A DNA stretch of 64,000 nt, from positions 20,148,700-20,212,699 of the forward strand of contig OZ037768.1 in the NCBI GenBank assembly GCA_964035545.1. Direction: 5' to 3'. The translations under genes were made by a program, and so were the position numbers. Origin of the DNA: Bugula neritina (lineage: Eukaryota; Bryozoa; Gymnolaemata; Cheilostomatida; Bugulidae). Of this stretch, positions 47,905 through 61,800 are shown one piece after another. The notes under the pieces were generated by a model. It searched no databases. It had not been told where the DNA came from and saw nothing but the letters and a program-made list of their open reading frames with translations. Position 1 is the first letter of the stretch; each line of letters begins with the position of its first letter.

Positions 47905-50900
47905 TTATTTCTTTTTGGACGGCAGTATATTCATTTCTTTAGCAATAATAGAAAGCATCACTTCATCAGCACCCCCACCAATGGACAGTATCCTAAAGTC
48001 CCTGCAGAATGTAATATCAAACACTGTGAGTCAGATGTAGCTTTATTTAGATCTGGTAGTATTTTATTCATAGAAACTTGGGTAAGTGAGATCACAGTAA
48101 ATGCTATGATTACTTGGCACAACAACAAAATATCAGATATTAATAAAATCACAGTAAAATGTTATTTTGAAGAACTATAGTTCAACTTTTTTGAAGAATT
48201 ATCCTAATTTGCTGTTTATTTTTGTACTGTGTGTTGTAAAAATAGGTCACAGCATTGAAAACTGCAATGAGCCACGACAATGACACTGTTAAGAAAAAAG
48301 GTAAGACTATTGTAGGCAGAGTTATGATAGTTAAATTTATTCCCTTTGTTTACACCACCAGATTTGAGGTAGACATAATGTAGGCGAGTGAAAATATTTT
48401 AGTTACAATAAATGTTTGTTTGCCATCAACATTCATATATGTAGCATATTATTCACACCTATTTTAATATTTTCATTTAAAAGTGATGCCACATCTTAAC
48501 TTTCTTACATTATATATTACATTTTAGTTTAAGATCTGTGATAAAACTTTATTTACTATACAATTTTCTAACATTCTGATTGTGCTGATGTAAAAAACAA
48601 TTGAACAACTTTTAATTAAAGCAGAAAAATATTCATTTATGGCGGATTAAATCCAGGTAAAACAGAAAGGATAAAGAGAATATTCACCTGTAAAACCTGC
48701 TTACAAGTACGTCACTAGTGAAACCCATGCCACCCCAATACTGTAGACATGCATCTGGTATTTCTCTTGCCAACCGTCCAGCTTTTAACTTCACCATAGA
48801 AGCCATCTTTGTAACATTATGTCCCATACAGTACTGGGCTAATTGAGAATAAAAAGATGGTGTGCAAAAGAACTAAATATCAAGAGATTGGAGTTGTCAC
48901 ATTTTTACATGTATCAATTAGTAAACTTAGGTAGCCCACTTATGCAGTTCAACATACAAATCTGTGAGAAAAGTGTAGAGCATTTAAAATATAAAATATT
49001 ATAAATGCCCTCAACTAACTGTTGTGCTAATCAATTAAACTACTGTGACCAAATAACTATTATTAGTAAACTACTGCCCCAGCGTACAAGCTGATCTAGC
49101 ACTGTGGTTGATTACGCAGAACTATAAATTTTGCTCCATTAAAAGTAAGCAGGATATAATGAAACAGTAAATGCACTGACCTGTAGCTTTGTGAAGCAGA
49201 GACCTAAGAAGCTCGACTTCTGTGGCAAGTTCAGCAAGGCGGAAGTACACAGACTGATTATTGAGCACTGGTTGGCCAAAGGCTTTCCTCTGACCACAAT
49301 ACTCGGCTGTATCTCTGATGATCTTGTAGAATGGGACGACAGCTGCGATATTAACATTAACATAAATATTGACACAAGATTTAACATAAATTACGAAACA
49401 TATTTTGGAGATAAGAAACAATTTTGATTAACTAAAATACAAGCAGCAGCCATTAAATATCATTACAATTAATGCCTACTAAACTTTGTGAGCATCACAT
49501 TGTTTGTAAAATATGAAGAGCACATCGATTCAAAGAAAGGAACCTGTATTCTCTAAGGTAATATACAAATGTGTACTCGCTAGGAAAACGACTACCAATA
49601 TGAGAAGACAACTCTGAACAATAAAATACATCTTAGACATGCAGCAATAAAGAATTGCTTTTAGCAGATCTACCGGTCATTGCAGACGGTAATGAAAAGC
49701 TTACCATATAATCTTTCCATCAAAAATTGCAAGTAAACTGCGTAATTTTTCTTGGAAAATTGTTCAGATAAATTAAGGAGAAAAAAATGCTCTAACTCTA
49801 CGCTACTAATATACCAATTAGATATGTCTGACACTATCAGACATGACAACTAAAGTACCACAGAGTTAGTTACCTTGTGAAGAAGCTGTTTACTGTGGCT
49901 TAAGTTTATTGAATCTGATGACATACAAGTCTGACAGAAATAACCATACAGTACCTGCAGCGCCTGCCCATAGTCTCTCTTCCTGGAACTGCAACATCTG
50001 GTAGGTGAACCCCATGCCTTCCTCGCCGATGATGTGACTTGCAGGTACTTTAACGTCCTCGAGGAATATCATAGCAGTGTCTGAGCTGTGCATTCCTATC
50101 TTATCTATTAGCTCTACCTTGATACCTAACATCAGCAACAAAAAGAACCTGATATATTATAATAAGATAAAACACTAATTTTATACTTGAACAACTAAAT
50201 ATACATTTAAAGGAATATTACATTTAAAACTCATTAGAAGCAACATCACTATGGATTCCTTGAGAATATTTATCTCTTATACATTAATAAAATTTTTCTT
50301 AGTTCTAAATAAAAAATTTAATCAACTGCAAGATAATAGTAATTCATCAAAATAGAATATAAAATCTATGCCTTACAGCCATAATATATAAACAACCATA
50401 AGTAATCTTTGGTATGAATTTACAAAATTTTAATTTAGTCTAGTTAGTTTGAAACAACTGGGGCCAACTAAACAACACTGTCAACTAATGGCTATCTGCT
50501 TCAGAGACAGAAATATTGGAACTACACAAATTCAGAACCTTGAATATTGACCAAAATCAATAACCTGGTAGATCCATGGGCACGACAATAAGGGACTTGG
50601 AGGTGTGAGAGGGTCCTTTGTTGGTGTTGGCCAACAGGCAACAGTAATCGGCTTGGGCACCATTCGATATCCACATTTTTGACCCATTTATAATCAGGTC
50701 ATCTCCTTTTTTCACGGCAGTAGTTTTAATACCTAAAAATAGTTTATTTGCTAAACAATAGTGACCATAAAAACCAGCAAAGAAAAAATTACTTAAAAAG
50801 ATTTAAGTGAAAACATGGAATACTTTTACTGAAATTCAAAAAAACAAAAGTGTAACATTTAGCTCGCTTGTGAGTATCTCATCAAGGTACGATTACCAAA

Positions 50901-52420
50901 TATAAGACACATAAAATCTCACTAGCTACGTCAGAGCCTGCCGATGGTTCACTGACACCCAAACACACCACCTTGTCTCCAGATATGGTGGGCACAAGGT
51001 AATCCTTCTTCAATTTGTCATTTCCAAAGCGTGCCAGAGCTGGTGTTGCCATGTCTGTTTGCACGCCTATGGCCATCGGAATTGCGCCACAGTTTATATT
51101 TCCCAATTCTTCTGCAACTGCCATACTGTATGAGAAATTCAGACCGAGACCACCATATTCTAAAGTAATTCGAACATCCTCAAGTGGAAAGAAAGACAGC
51201 TCAGTCAGCAGTAAGCAATCTAGTCATATTCTCTGAAGGCCTCTGACAATGTGATATTTGTTGAACTACCATAAAGATCAGCATGACTTGTCAAGTAGTT
51301 ATTCAAAGGCCACAAGTTTTATTAAAGTTTCAGGTTTTAGTACAAAATTTCATACTTGTAACTGAAAACACGGTAGTTCTTGTAGTAGTTGATGCATATG
51401 CACACTTGGTTGATGCAGATAGACACTTGTGATTTAGCTCAAAGATTGCTCATCACATGAAGTGGATCAGAACGAATAGTAATAAATTCTGAGCTTGTAC
51501 ATGACACATTTGCTTAACAAAAATAGCAAGAAAATATAGGTTAAAACCTAAATTTGTAACTAACCTGTGGGTTTGGTCACTCCAAGAAAGCCAGCATCAC
51601 CCAACTTTTTAAAAAGCTTGTGGGCAGGAAATGATTTTGCCTTCTCCCATTCGTCAACATGAGGATTAATCTCTGTGTCTATTATCTGCAGAGAAAAGAG
51701 GAAGGTGATAGCTTTCAGTTGTGTACATTGTACCTGTTAATACTTGACAAATATAATGTTACTTTTATGAAATGATAAAATAATGCTTTGTATCAATTGA
51801 AGTTATCTGTTATCAAAAATTGAATTTACAAAATCAAATTTAATTTATTTGATTATATTTATACTGTGAACATTACTAATAATTAATAATTTTTTAATAA
51901 TAATAACATTAACATTACATTTAATATAAATTAAAAACAAAAATATTAAAATAAAACTTTTAGCTTTATTTATTACTTATTAGTCATTGCATTTACTGAG
52001 TTTTACTTTTAGTTTTATCAAGAAAAATATACCAAATTATTTATGGAGGTAAAATTAATTGATATCACTAATTAATGCAAAATTTTAAATAATTATCAAC
52101 TAACTTTTACTTTAATTCAAATTTCAAGTTGAACTTGTCTGAGTTTAACTCTGTCATTATGATTAAATTATTGATTATCATAATCATTATGATTATTATT
52201 ATCATTATGATTATCATTATGTAATGCCACGCCTACTTACTTTTCTAAGCGATGATTGAAGCTGTAAATGCTCTTCTGTGTAAAATCCCGCTGTATCTTT
52301 CTCTTCAAAAACAAATGACGAACTGTTTCTACTTTTCAACAACGATTGTGGTAAGCTTTTGGAGGCTCGGCGGTGAAAAGCTGACTCCAAACCTCGAAAA
52401 GTTTTGTGCATCGCGGCCAT
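47905..52420 (-). CDS. Mitochondrial acyl-CoA dehydrogenase (acdh-6-like / LCAD-IVD type), complete
   Basis: Eight exons, minus strand: 52241-52420 (ATG in a strong context, AAAATGG), 51565-51685, 50923-51159, 50565-50732, 49955-50125, 49181-49342, 48688-48838 and 47905-48001 (stop TAA 47905-47907). All phases agree, giving 428 residues, the usual ACAD size. Residues 1-36 are rich in Arg, Lys and Ser and look like a mitochondrial targeting peptide. Then follow the N-terminal helical domain, the middle beta-domain (LGVSEPSAGSDVAS, MWISNGAQADY) and the C-terminal helical domain (ERLWAG, RKAFGQPVLNNQ, QYWGGMGFTSDV, SIGGGADEVM). The family oxidises acyl-CoAs at C2-C3 using FAD and passes electrons to ETF. 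The catalytic Glu appears to be Glu285 in QEERLW, as in LCAD and IVD. Substrate cannot be told from sequence. Closest in wording to invertebrate acyl-CoA dehydrogenase 6 proteins. Confidence 0.95.
52150..52222. repeat. ATT/ATC/ATG triplet repeat
   Basis: ATTATCATTATGATTATT-type triplets run in acyl-CoA dehydrogenase intron 1, ending about 20 bases before the exon 1 donor. Confidence 0.8.
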
Positions 52421-54857
52421 TTTGCAGTGTTAACCCGTAGCAAAGGGTAAAAGGGCAAAGTATGGTATATACTATACATCATGTTGAACCGTAGTAGCTG
52501 CAAAGGAAATCTGTAGTTTCTTAGTAATGACAGTGAATATTTTTACAATTTTTATTATATAACATTATTAAGCATAAGCATAATATTATGTATATTCCAC
52601 TGCGTTATGCACTACATTTAGAATGAAAAGTGTTATATTTCTAAAATTATTGCTGTTATATGATTGTCTCCCCAATATTATAATTAGAGAAAACAACTAC
52701 AACATATAGTGAGAACTAATTTAATGATGTTGAAGTGTTATGCTATTTATTTAATTATAGCCTTTTTACTCTGTGAAAGGTAAAATACCAAAGGATAGGT
52801 GAGGGAAATTGCATATAATATACAGGTGAGATAGTTGATATGTGACACACAGTAATAACGTTATATTATTAGTGAAATATTGGTTCAACCAGCTAGGAAG
52901 CAACACTGTCCTACTTACAGACCTGATATAACAAGTTCTAATATGTCATGTGATTGTACCATTTTTTGCTCACTTTCATTATCACAAGTCAGCATGCATA
53001 TTGTTCCAAGCAATGATTATATTTCCAAAATTACATCTCCATGGTGACAGATGACAACCCTGAAACATTGATGTATATACATCAAAAAAATTCAGTGATA
53101 CATAGCTATTTAGCAGTACCCTACCTGTAAATATTATATTGTGTTATACGGCAAGAATGAGCAGGTTGTGGCTGCTATGATTTCTTTTCAATGTAATGTA
53201 ATTCTTGCCTTGAACATATTTCTTAAACTAGAGAAATATGTACATCAATATAACCAAAGACTGCAGTGTATATATCTTACTTAACATGTTTATGAGTGCA
53301 TAACATAATTATTATGGGTATGAGCACAATAAAATACAAGTAGAATAAGAGATATAAGCAGAATAAAATGTCCACCAAATAGCAACTATAACAAGTTATA
53401 AAAGCTAGCAAGCAAAATATTGAAATAGTGATAATTTATAACAAATAGTTGTGGAATGGGCTGAATGTTTGCAACACAGATTGCCGATAACGATAATATG
53501 AAGTTGCTTTTTCTTGATTTTTATGCTTTTAATCTGTGTACGGAGTTATCTCTTTTTTCTTTCGTGTTTAAGTCACTGGTCTCAATGACGAAGGGCGAAT
53601 CTTTGAGCAGTTTAGGCCACGATAATATCTGAGAAGCTGTAAGCAATAGATCCTTTAATCTATTTATATTACCTATAAATGTAACAATAATATATAAGAT
53701 CTAGTATTTATAATCATTGTATAAACACTTTTTGCACAAGAGTGAAGGTTTGCTTACCATGATTTGTTTCAAATCCTCCAGGCCAGTCCTCGGCTCGGAC
53801 CAGTAGGCGGGACTTTTTAGTAGGCGTGGCTTTTTACTTGCAGGAAAGTTTAAGTTTTGTAGGCAAGCTTGAGTATTTAATTTTATAATGATAAATGTGA
53901 TTGCCATAATGATAGTCGTTGTATTAAAACCTAGTTCAATTATAATAAATATTCTAGTATTGGTAATTATTGCCTGAGTTAAAGTTTCGTACAGAAACCT
54001 AGCTTTACAGTAGTTGGATGTATTGTATTTGTTGTTATACTTATAGTTATATAACAACAAATACTTATACTTATAGTTATTGTATGCTATAAAATTAAAT
54101 ACCATTACCATACCCATAGTCATACTCAAACTGATACTGATAGTGATACTTGATAAACATTTTTATTTTAAAAACTAAAAAAGAATACTTATACTAGACA
54201 TACTAATACTAATAGTAACACTAATAATTTATTTAAATGTCATTGAAGTTGAACTTTATTATATTTATTATGTTTATAACAATATCTATAAATTATAGTA
54301 TTAGTTATAAAACTAGAAGTTTATAAATATAATAATAGTTATAGTGATGGAAATTGCTTAATAGTAGCATCAATTTTAATATCGATAACTGTAAAATAAA
54401 TGACAAAAAGTTATTGACTGAGTAATAGCTATAGGTAATGACTGAACTCATTTTAAATATTAATATGCCATAGGCTGATAGTGACAGTTATAGTTATAGA
54501 GTTATAGTATTAATTATAAATACTTTTCAATAAGAAATAGTTGCTATAATGATTAAAATTTTTTTAGTAATAAAATTCATTTACAGGCTGTAGGTCTAAG
54601 GGTTCACTTAACGGCTGAGTAAACGAATGCTGTGTATAGACTCAAGTTTGATTTGCAGCTGGTGTGGCTGAGCTGCAACCACTAATAAGAATATAGGCGC
54701 GCATCTACTTTTAGCTATAAGTTTATGTTTTAGTTTCAAGTAAATAAATTAAAATAATTATTGTACTAATAGTAATATATTACTCTGGTTGAATTTTCAT
54801 TGTTCATTTTTTCTTTCAACGAGTTTGTTTGCAAATAACAGTGTTAATTTTTTTTAG
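52421..54857. other. Region between acyl-CoA dehydrogenase and aldehyde oxidase
   Basis: The acyl-CoA dehydrogenase gene (minus) and the oxidase gene (plus) diverge from this stretch, so it should hold both promoters. It also contains the possible small gene at 53521-53833 and a low-complexity stretch of TAA/TAG/TAC motifs at about 53880-54560. A patch at 54600-54700 with GGCTGAGTAAACG and AAGTTTGATTTGC may be an old tRNA-derived SINE head. An acceptor-like tttttttag (54850-54857) three bases before the oxidase ATG implies a 5' UTR intron or trans-splice site. Confidence 0.45.
53521..53833 (-). CDS. Possible small spliced gene of unknown function (low confidence)
   Basis: Two open segments on the minus strand join in phase across a 121-base GT-AG intron. 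The first, 53758-53833, ends at a near-consensus donor ATG/GTAAGC and contains RAEDWPGGFETNH. The second, 53521-53636, begins at acceptor TTACAG and contains SWPKLLKDSPFVIETSDL, ending HRLKA and a stop. Together about 63 residues. There is no in-frame Met in the first segment, so a start would have to be in an upstream exon I could not find. The alternative phase (first segment read as TGLEDLKQIM) also joins to a shorter frame. I recognise no family. The base composition is less AT-biased than the surroundings, which is the main reason to list it; it may instead be non-coding RNA or chance. Confidence 0.25.
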
Positions 54858-54860
54858 GGA

Positions 54861-57800
54861 ATGTCTCAAGAAATCTTGCTATCCCTAAATGGAGCTCCAC
54901 AAAAAGGTGAGATTTTATGGCAACTTGTATTAACTATTAATTTCTAGTTATAGGTAACCAATGTATTAACCCGGCAATTAGAATACAATTTGCAAAAAAT
55001 AGATACACAATTTTTGAGACAATTTTAAGTATTGATACATATGAAATTGCTTCTGTCATATGCAGTTAAAGATATGTCATCATGTTAGCTTTGGTGGCCG
55101 TCAGTAAATGTAATATTAAACAACAAACAACTTTCTTTACATTCTACATTTAACAATGTTAGACACTTTTAATGACTATTTTTTATAAAATACTTTACAT
55201 CTTAAGTCTGCCCACTTATTGATGCATGCAAATATAAGTAAGTAACCTTGCCAACTCTAGTTAACTGCATTTAAGGAGTTGGTGATCGAACATGGTTGCT
55301 TGTTGATCATAATCAAGATGATTTTCTGTGCATCTGCAAAAGAAGTCTAGTAACTCGTAAAACAGTGTCAATTTTCTATTTTAAAAAATACACATTACCA
55401 ATCTAATCTTTCGGCATGGCATTTTTCTTAACTAAACTAACAAACTCTTACGATGCTACTTTGTAATATGTTTTTTAGCTACATTATATGGAAAATAATA
55501 TAATGGTAGTTGGGTTTGAATTATTGCAGCTAACTTGCTTAGATTTGTGGAATGAAATTTTATTTACTAGCCGGTCAACCTCAAAAAGGAAGCGTAAATA
55601 ATAAACTTAGCAAGTTAGCCCTGTAAGGGTGCAAACCCCACTCTCGGCATGTTATTTTCCTTATCATAATTCATAAAAGTATTTTCAAACAATAAACTAG
55701 CCTAACTTGTTGAATAGTAAATATATATAAATGTATAGACTGTGTTTGACTATATAGTTAGCTGCAGATTGCAGTTGTTTTTTACAGTCAAGTCCACAGA
55801 CTATGCCGCTGGACATACACTTGGTGACTACATCCGTGATAAAGCATTGCTGAAGGGTACAAAGCTCATGTGTAGAGAAGGGGGGTGTGGTGTATGCACT
55901 GTAACTATTACAGATGATTCTGGGGCTACATTTCCTGTCAATTCAGTGAGTTGTGTTTTACAATCATATTTTATCATTTTCTACCTGAAAAAAATCCCAT
56001 GTAGTTATAATTAGTAATAATAATTGCTTTTTTGTTTGTTTGCGAAATTTTACTAAGATTAGTTGTATAAGTGTGTGCGTTTATAAGTTGATCTTTCCGT
56101 AGCAAATAGGTGTTGACTAGAGCTGTTTGAAAAAGATAACTGGACTTGAATTTATCTAAGACAAACTTGCAGCTTGGTTACAGATTATTCTCATTCGTTA
56201 TGTCAATATTAGCATTAGGAGGATTTATTCCTTATCTTACCACTGTTTAGGCAGCAAAATTTTGGATTTAATCTGTAATTATTTAAAATTTGGAATGTTG
56301 CCAATAAATGTAAATGGTGTTTCTGTGTTGGTTATAGTGTCTGGTGCCGTTGCATAAGTGTAATGGCTGGAACGTGACTACTATCGAAGGGCTGGGAAAC
56401 AGCCAGTCCGGGTACCACAAGATCCAGGCTGACTTGGCTGATAAGAATGGCTCCCAGTGCGGCTACTGCAGCCCCGGCATGGTTATGACTATGTTTGGGT
56501 GAGAATGTAGTCTACAGTACATTGCATCTGTATAATAATAAAAAACACTTTTTAAGAGGTTTCTGTGCTAGAGTAACTCTCCTGGTGCAGGATATAGCCT
56601 TCTTGGTAACTGATGCTACACAACAAGCTATTACGGAACAGTTACTTGGTTTGATCAATTAAAACCAATAAATAAAGTCTATAAAAAAATCTTATAAATT
56701 TAACCAATCATTGCAGCTGCAACAAGAAATGTTTTTTGCAAACTGATTTAGTTTCTAAACTGCTTCTAGTTCGTTCTCTGAGATTTTTCCAAGTCGAAAC
56801 ATATTTAATTTCTTCTAGTTTACTTGTTCAATGTTGTTCATGCTAACCTGCTATTCTATTTAAGTTATTCAAGGTACTGTAGAGTTGAAAATATAGGTGA
56901 TGCATTGATAAAAAGTCTGGTAGATAAGATATTATGGGGAATCATTCTCTTTTGTTGTTTATAAATAGCTTATTGGCTTTAATGAGTGTGATAACAGGCA
57001 ATTTGGATATCTCATGAAATCTGTTCATATTGTAGAGCTCTGCAACAAGATAAAGAATATGCCAAGTCCAAACTTGAATCCAGTTTCTATGGCAATATCT
57101 GCAGGTGCACTGGGTACAGGCCTATTATGAAGGCCATGCATGACTGCTGTCAAGATATTGAGGTGATAGGAACTCATTGTGAATTGTATTCTGTGGTTAT
57201 AGCAATATAGTAAAAATTATTGGTGATTAGATATGAGAGTTATCACTGAGGGTTTGCTTATTCACCTTCAAGACTTTTGTGTGGGAAAATACTTTTAATG
57301 ATAAGGTGACTGTGTTTGGTTCAGGGAAAAAATTATTTTGGTGTGCTTTATGATATAAAGAAGGCTACATTTTGTAGGACATTACGTCTTGTGCTTCTAA
57401 AGGCTCCTGTTCTGCCATTAAACCCACTTCTAGTTGGGCCACTGCTGACGGCCCCCAATGGCTGAATCCCCAGAGCATTGATGAACTCAGGCAACTCATT
57501 CAGCAGGTAAACACTCGGCCTGCCTTAAAACATTCAATGAAAACTGAAAACGATATTAATTTCTAATAAAAATAATGTCAAGGAAAAGGTTCTTTTTTTA
57601 TGAATTTTGAAACTTAGTGAATTTTACTTTAGTTTTCTTAATCATTTGAATTGACATATGGCAGTATATTTCAGTACTACAGCAAAGGAAAAAATGCTTT
57701 GGTTTTATGTAACTTAGTGAGTTACGCTCATTTTTTTAACTGCCTCAATCTGTGAGTTGACATATATTTCAGCACACTGCAGACAAGTACATGATAGTGG

Positions 57801-58751
57801 CGGGTAACACTGGCGGTGGTGTGTACAAGAATGATGGACCATATGATGTCTTTGTTGATGTTAAAAATGTGCAAGGTTTCAGCACTGTTACTCTTTCAGA
57901 TGTGAGTGCTGATGGGTTATTAAACTTATATATATTGTACCGCATTATATACAGCTATAATACATTGTATGCAAGTATATTTTATACAGGCGTATATTAT
58001 TTACAAATGTATATTGTATGCGAATGCATTTTGGATGCAGACATATATTGTATGCAGTATTACTGTTTTAAACGTATGAAATATTTTAGAAGAAAATAAG
58101 AGTTTATAACATGTTGCATAATACCGAGTATGTAGAAATGAGTATCAATTCAACAAAAATAGACAGGCTTGAGGAAACAGAAATTAAAATTAATGATTCT
58201 TTCTTTTCTGTAAATATAGTATTTTAAAACTTTTTTCTGCAAATGTGTCATTTTTTTTAGCAATCAACGCATTATAAATCCTTCACCCAATTTAAGCTCT
58301 TTTTTCCGAATTGAAATTTTGCAACATAATTTCCACATTGATGAAATTTGTTCTTCAATGAAATAGCCTCATATCATGTAGGATAAAGCAAAGTTGATTG
58401 CGGGGGCTGGTGTCACCCTCACTCAACTCCTCAACAGTTTCCAAGACACATCAAAAGCCAACGCAGGTTTCCAGTACTTGGGTGAAGCTGCTTCGTATCT
58501 GGAGAAGGTTGCAAACCTGCAGATCAGAAACGTAAGTAATTATGTATTATTTCAAGCTGAATTTGTAGTCCTGTAACACATACCATGTCATATCTGCTAT
58601 GTAATATATACCAAGTAATGTATACTATGTATTATGTAATATATACCTTGTAATATATGCAATGTACTATTTACTATATAATATTTACTATGTAATATAT
58701 GCTATGTAATATATGCTATTTAATATATGCTATATATATGCTATATATATG

Positions 58752-58834
<83 letters not shown>

Positions 58835-61800
58835 ATTCACAGCTAAATCACTCTTCATAAATTTATTGTCTGTCAAAGTAACATATTTACTGCATCAGCT
58901 GGCAGCCATATTTGGTCAGAAATGCTGCTAGATTCAATTATCACAGACTGCTCTGAAATTCAAGCTTTTAGAATTCCTCAGTTTTGTAGCAAGTCACGAA
59001 AGTTTTAATTTGACTGATGATTCAATATTTAGATAGAAAAGTTGCAAGCATAGGTAGGCACCAAATTGTGGTGTTTTCTAGAAACTTGCCTGACACTATG
59101 GAATAAATCAACCGTGTTTCAAACCAAACCAAAACATATAAATATAATCTAAGGAAAAATCTACATTACATTGCTACACTATGTGTAAATGGCACTATTT
59201 TATACATGATATGTATAGTTTTAAACATTGCCAACTCTGGATGTATATATGTATAGCTAATCTAGTGTAAGGTTTTAAACTCCAAGACCTACATTACGGA
59301 AGCTTTGTAGGAAGTTCATTCTTTACTGGGCAGTGCTAAAATCTTAGAATAACATTTAAACCAGCTTATGTAGTTTTTTTTATATCAAGTGTTACGATTA
59401 CTGTATTTTATAGTATTAGTATTATATCTGCATGTAGTACACCTATACTTTCAGGTATATAATACTGTTTGCTTTGTTTGCATATGCAGATGGGAAGCTG
59501 GGCTGGTAATCTGATGATGAAACACAAGCATCGGGATTTCATCTCAGATGTATTCACTCTATTGGAATGTGTTGGAGCTACTCTGAACGTCTGTTAGTAT
59601 ATTATAATTGATTGATTTATTACACATTGTTGCAGGAGCTTTTTGTTGTAGCTTTGATAAAAGTTTTGTGTGATGAAAGCTGTTTGTGAAAGCTTTCGCA
59701 ATATCTTTTTACTAGTAGTTTTTGAGAGAGTTTAGCTCAATTTTCTTCGTGGTAAAGATGCAGGCAACTTTATTGTCCAAATAATTGTTACAGTTTGAGT
59801 TTTGTGAGAGAAATAAACTGTTAGCATTAGACAAAAAGTAGAGTTGTGGCCTGCATCTGTGCAACCAGCACACAGTATCAGTGCTACACATAGGCATCAG
59901 ACACGGAAACGTGTTGCGAAGTTCAGTGTAAATACTGACCTTATGAAGTAGACATGAACGAAAATGGGAAAAAATTCAAAACTCTGTAGGATTGTTTAAA
60001 ATAAAAGATCATTTAAAGTATGTACAATGTGGCGTAAACTATTTCTGCCCCCATGCTCCTCTGTATTCATTCAAAGTGAGGTTTTCATACTGTATGTAAG
60101 GGCAGAAGAATAAGTGGTGGCATCGTCAAAGAGGTGGGAGGGAAGGGTAGAGGTGGCTCACCATACATCCTATACTAAGTTGATGCTGTCTGCCTTAAAT
60201 TCTCCTCTTCTAATCAATATACTCTCCCACATGTGTTACAGATGATTGTGAGAAGAAATCTGCTCAACAAGTGACCTGTTCAGAATTCCTAAAAGTCAGT
60301 TCTGTGGGTCTCATTATTGAGAGTGTGGAGTTATCCGCTCGAAGTGGGTGGAGTCTTTACTCTTATAAAGCTATGCCAAGATACAGGGTGAGCTATACCA
60401 TCCTTACACAGTAATATAGATTGTAGAGGAAAAACAAACACACCAGTGCATTAGACTGGCTGCGTAACCATGTATTACAATCATATTAGCTTGTATTACT
60501 ATTTCATGATAATGTATTACTATTTTATGATAATGTATTACTCTCAATACTATTAAATTATTATGAACTATAATTCACAGTTTTATGGAACCAGGTAATA
60601 GCCAATGAGGCTTGACAACACACCAGTTACTCCCCTAACAGTAAAATGGATGCAAGCCAATATAATATCCATACTTTCACAGTGCAGTCAATTTTATAAC
60701 TCTTTTACTTTATTTTGGTAAAAATGTTTACTTATGCTGGTATTGAATTGCATCAAGAAACATGATAAATGGTGATAGCCAATCAGTTACAGTGACACAG
60801 TTTGAGATTAGATAATGACTCCTCCAGGCTCCAACTATACCTAACTCTTTCTCTGCCATAGCTATCTTACTCAATTTAATTCTGAATGGTTGGGTTTTAC
60901 TGCAATTTAGTCATAAAGTGCCTCTTTCAGTTGAAGATGAAGTTGTAAGTTGTATCTGTTTCAGAATGCGTACTCCATGCTCAGCCTGGCAGTGTTTATG
61001 CAGCTGGACGACACTGGAAAGGTTGTATCTCCACCTTCCGTGGTGTACGCTGGAGTCACAGAGGACTTTGTTAGTATTCCATTCAACATCATAATAAGTT
61101 GCCATTGGAGTATAGATGTGTGTAGTGTGTATATCTAGTGTGTGTATACGTTTACATTATCTTAAGAATAAAAATGATCAACTATTGAAATACTGTTTAG
61201 CAGATGCAGTTTCTTACAACTTATTCAAAGTGACTCACCGGTCTGCAAGGTTATTGGCTAGCTTGTGTTACTCTATTCATTCTGAAAGATGTGCTGAACT
61301 GATGAATATAGCTAATTATGTCCCCTGATTTACTACTAATTAGTGCATGTTTTTTCAGTTTCAAGCTACTAAAGGGCGACACACAACTGTTTTAATAGTG
61401 ACAGCTGTGTGCCTAATACTGATTTATTATAGCTGGCATTTCAATTTCAAAGCAGACCTGGCTAAGATTTTTTTTATTTAACCAGTGCTTGTAATGTGTC
61501 TGTAGTGTGTACAGATATGCATAGCATAGCTTATAATATAGCTAATGCTGAGGTGTCACTTTATCTAGTAATCTAGTAACATGTAGAACAATGAAACAAT
61601 GTTATTGAAAATGTTAATCACCTATCTTAACCAACACATTGATAATCGATGCAAATTTTTTCATAAATTTCCTATCACTATAGAATAAAATAACAGTGGT
61701 TCAACTACTTATTTTACTCGTATTTTTAATAATTAAACTGTGTAACTTTTAATTTACTGTATAAACAACTGCAGTTGACATATTGAAAACGTTTGACTTA

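Noticed and set aside
58713-58931. ORF with Tyr-Ile repeats
   Set aside because: Translation of a (TA)n microsatellite in an oxidase intron.
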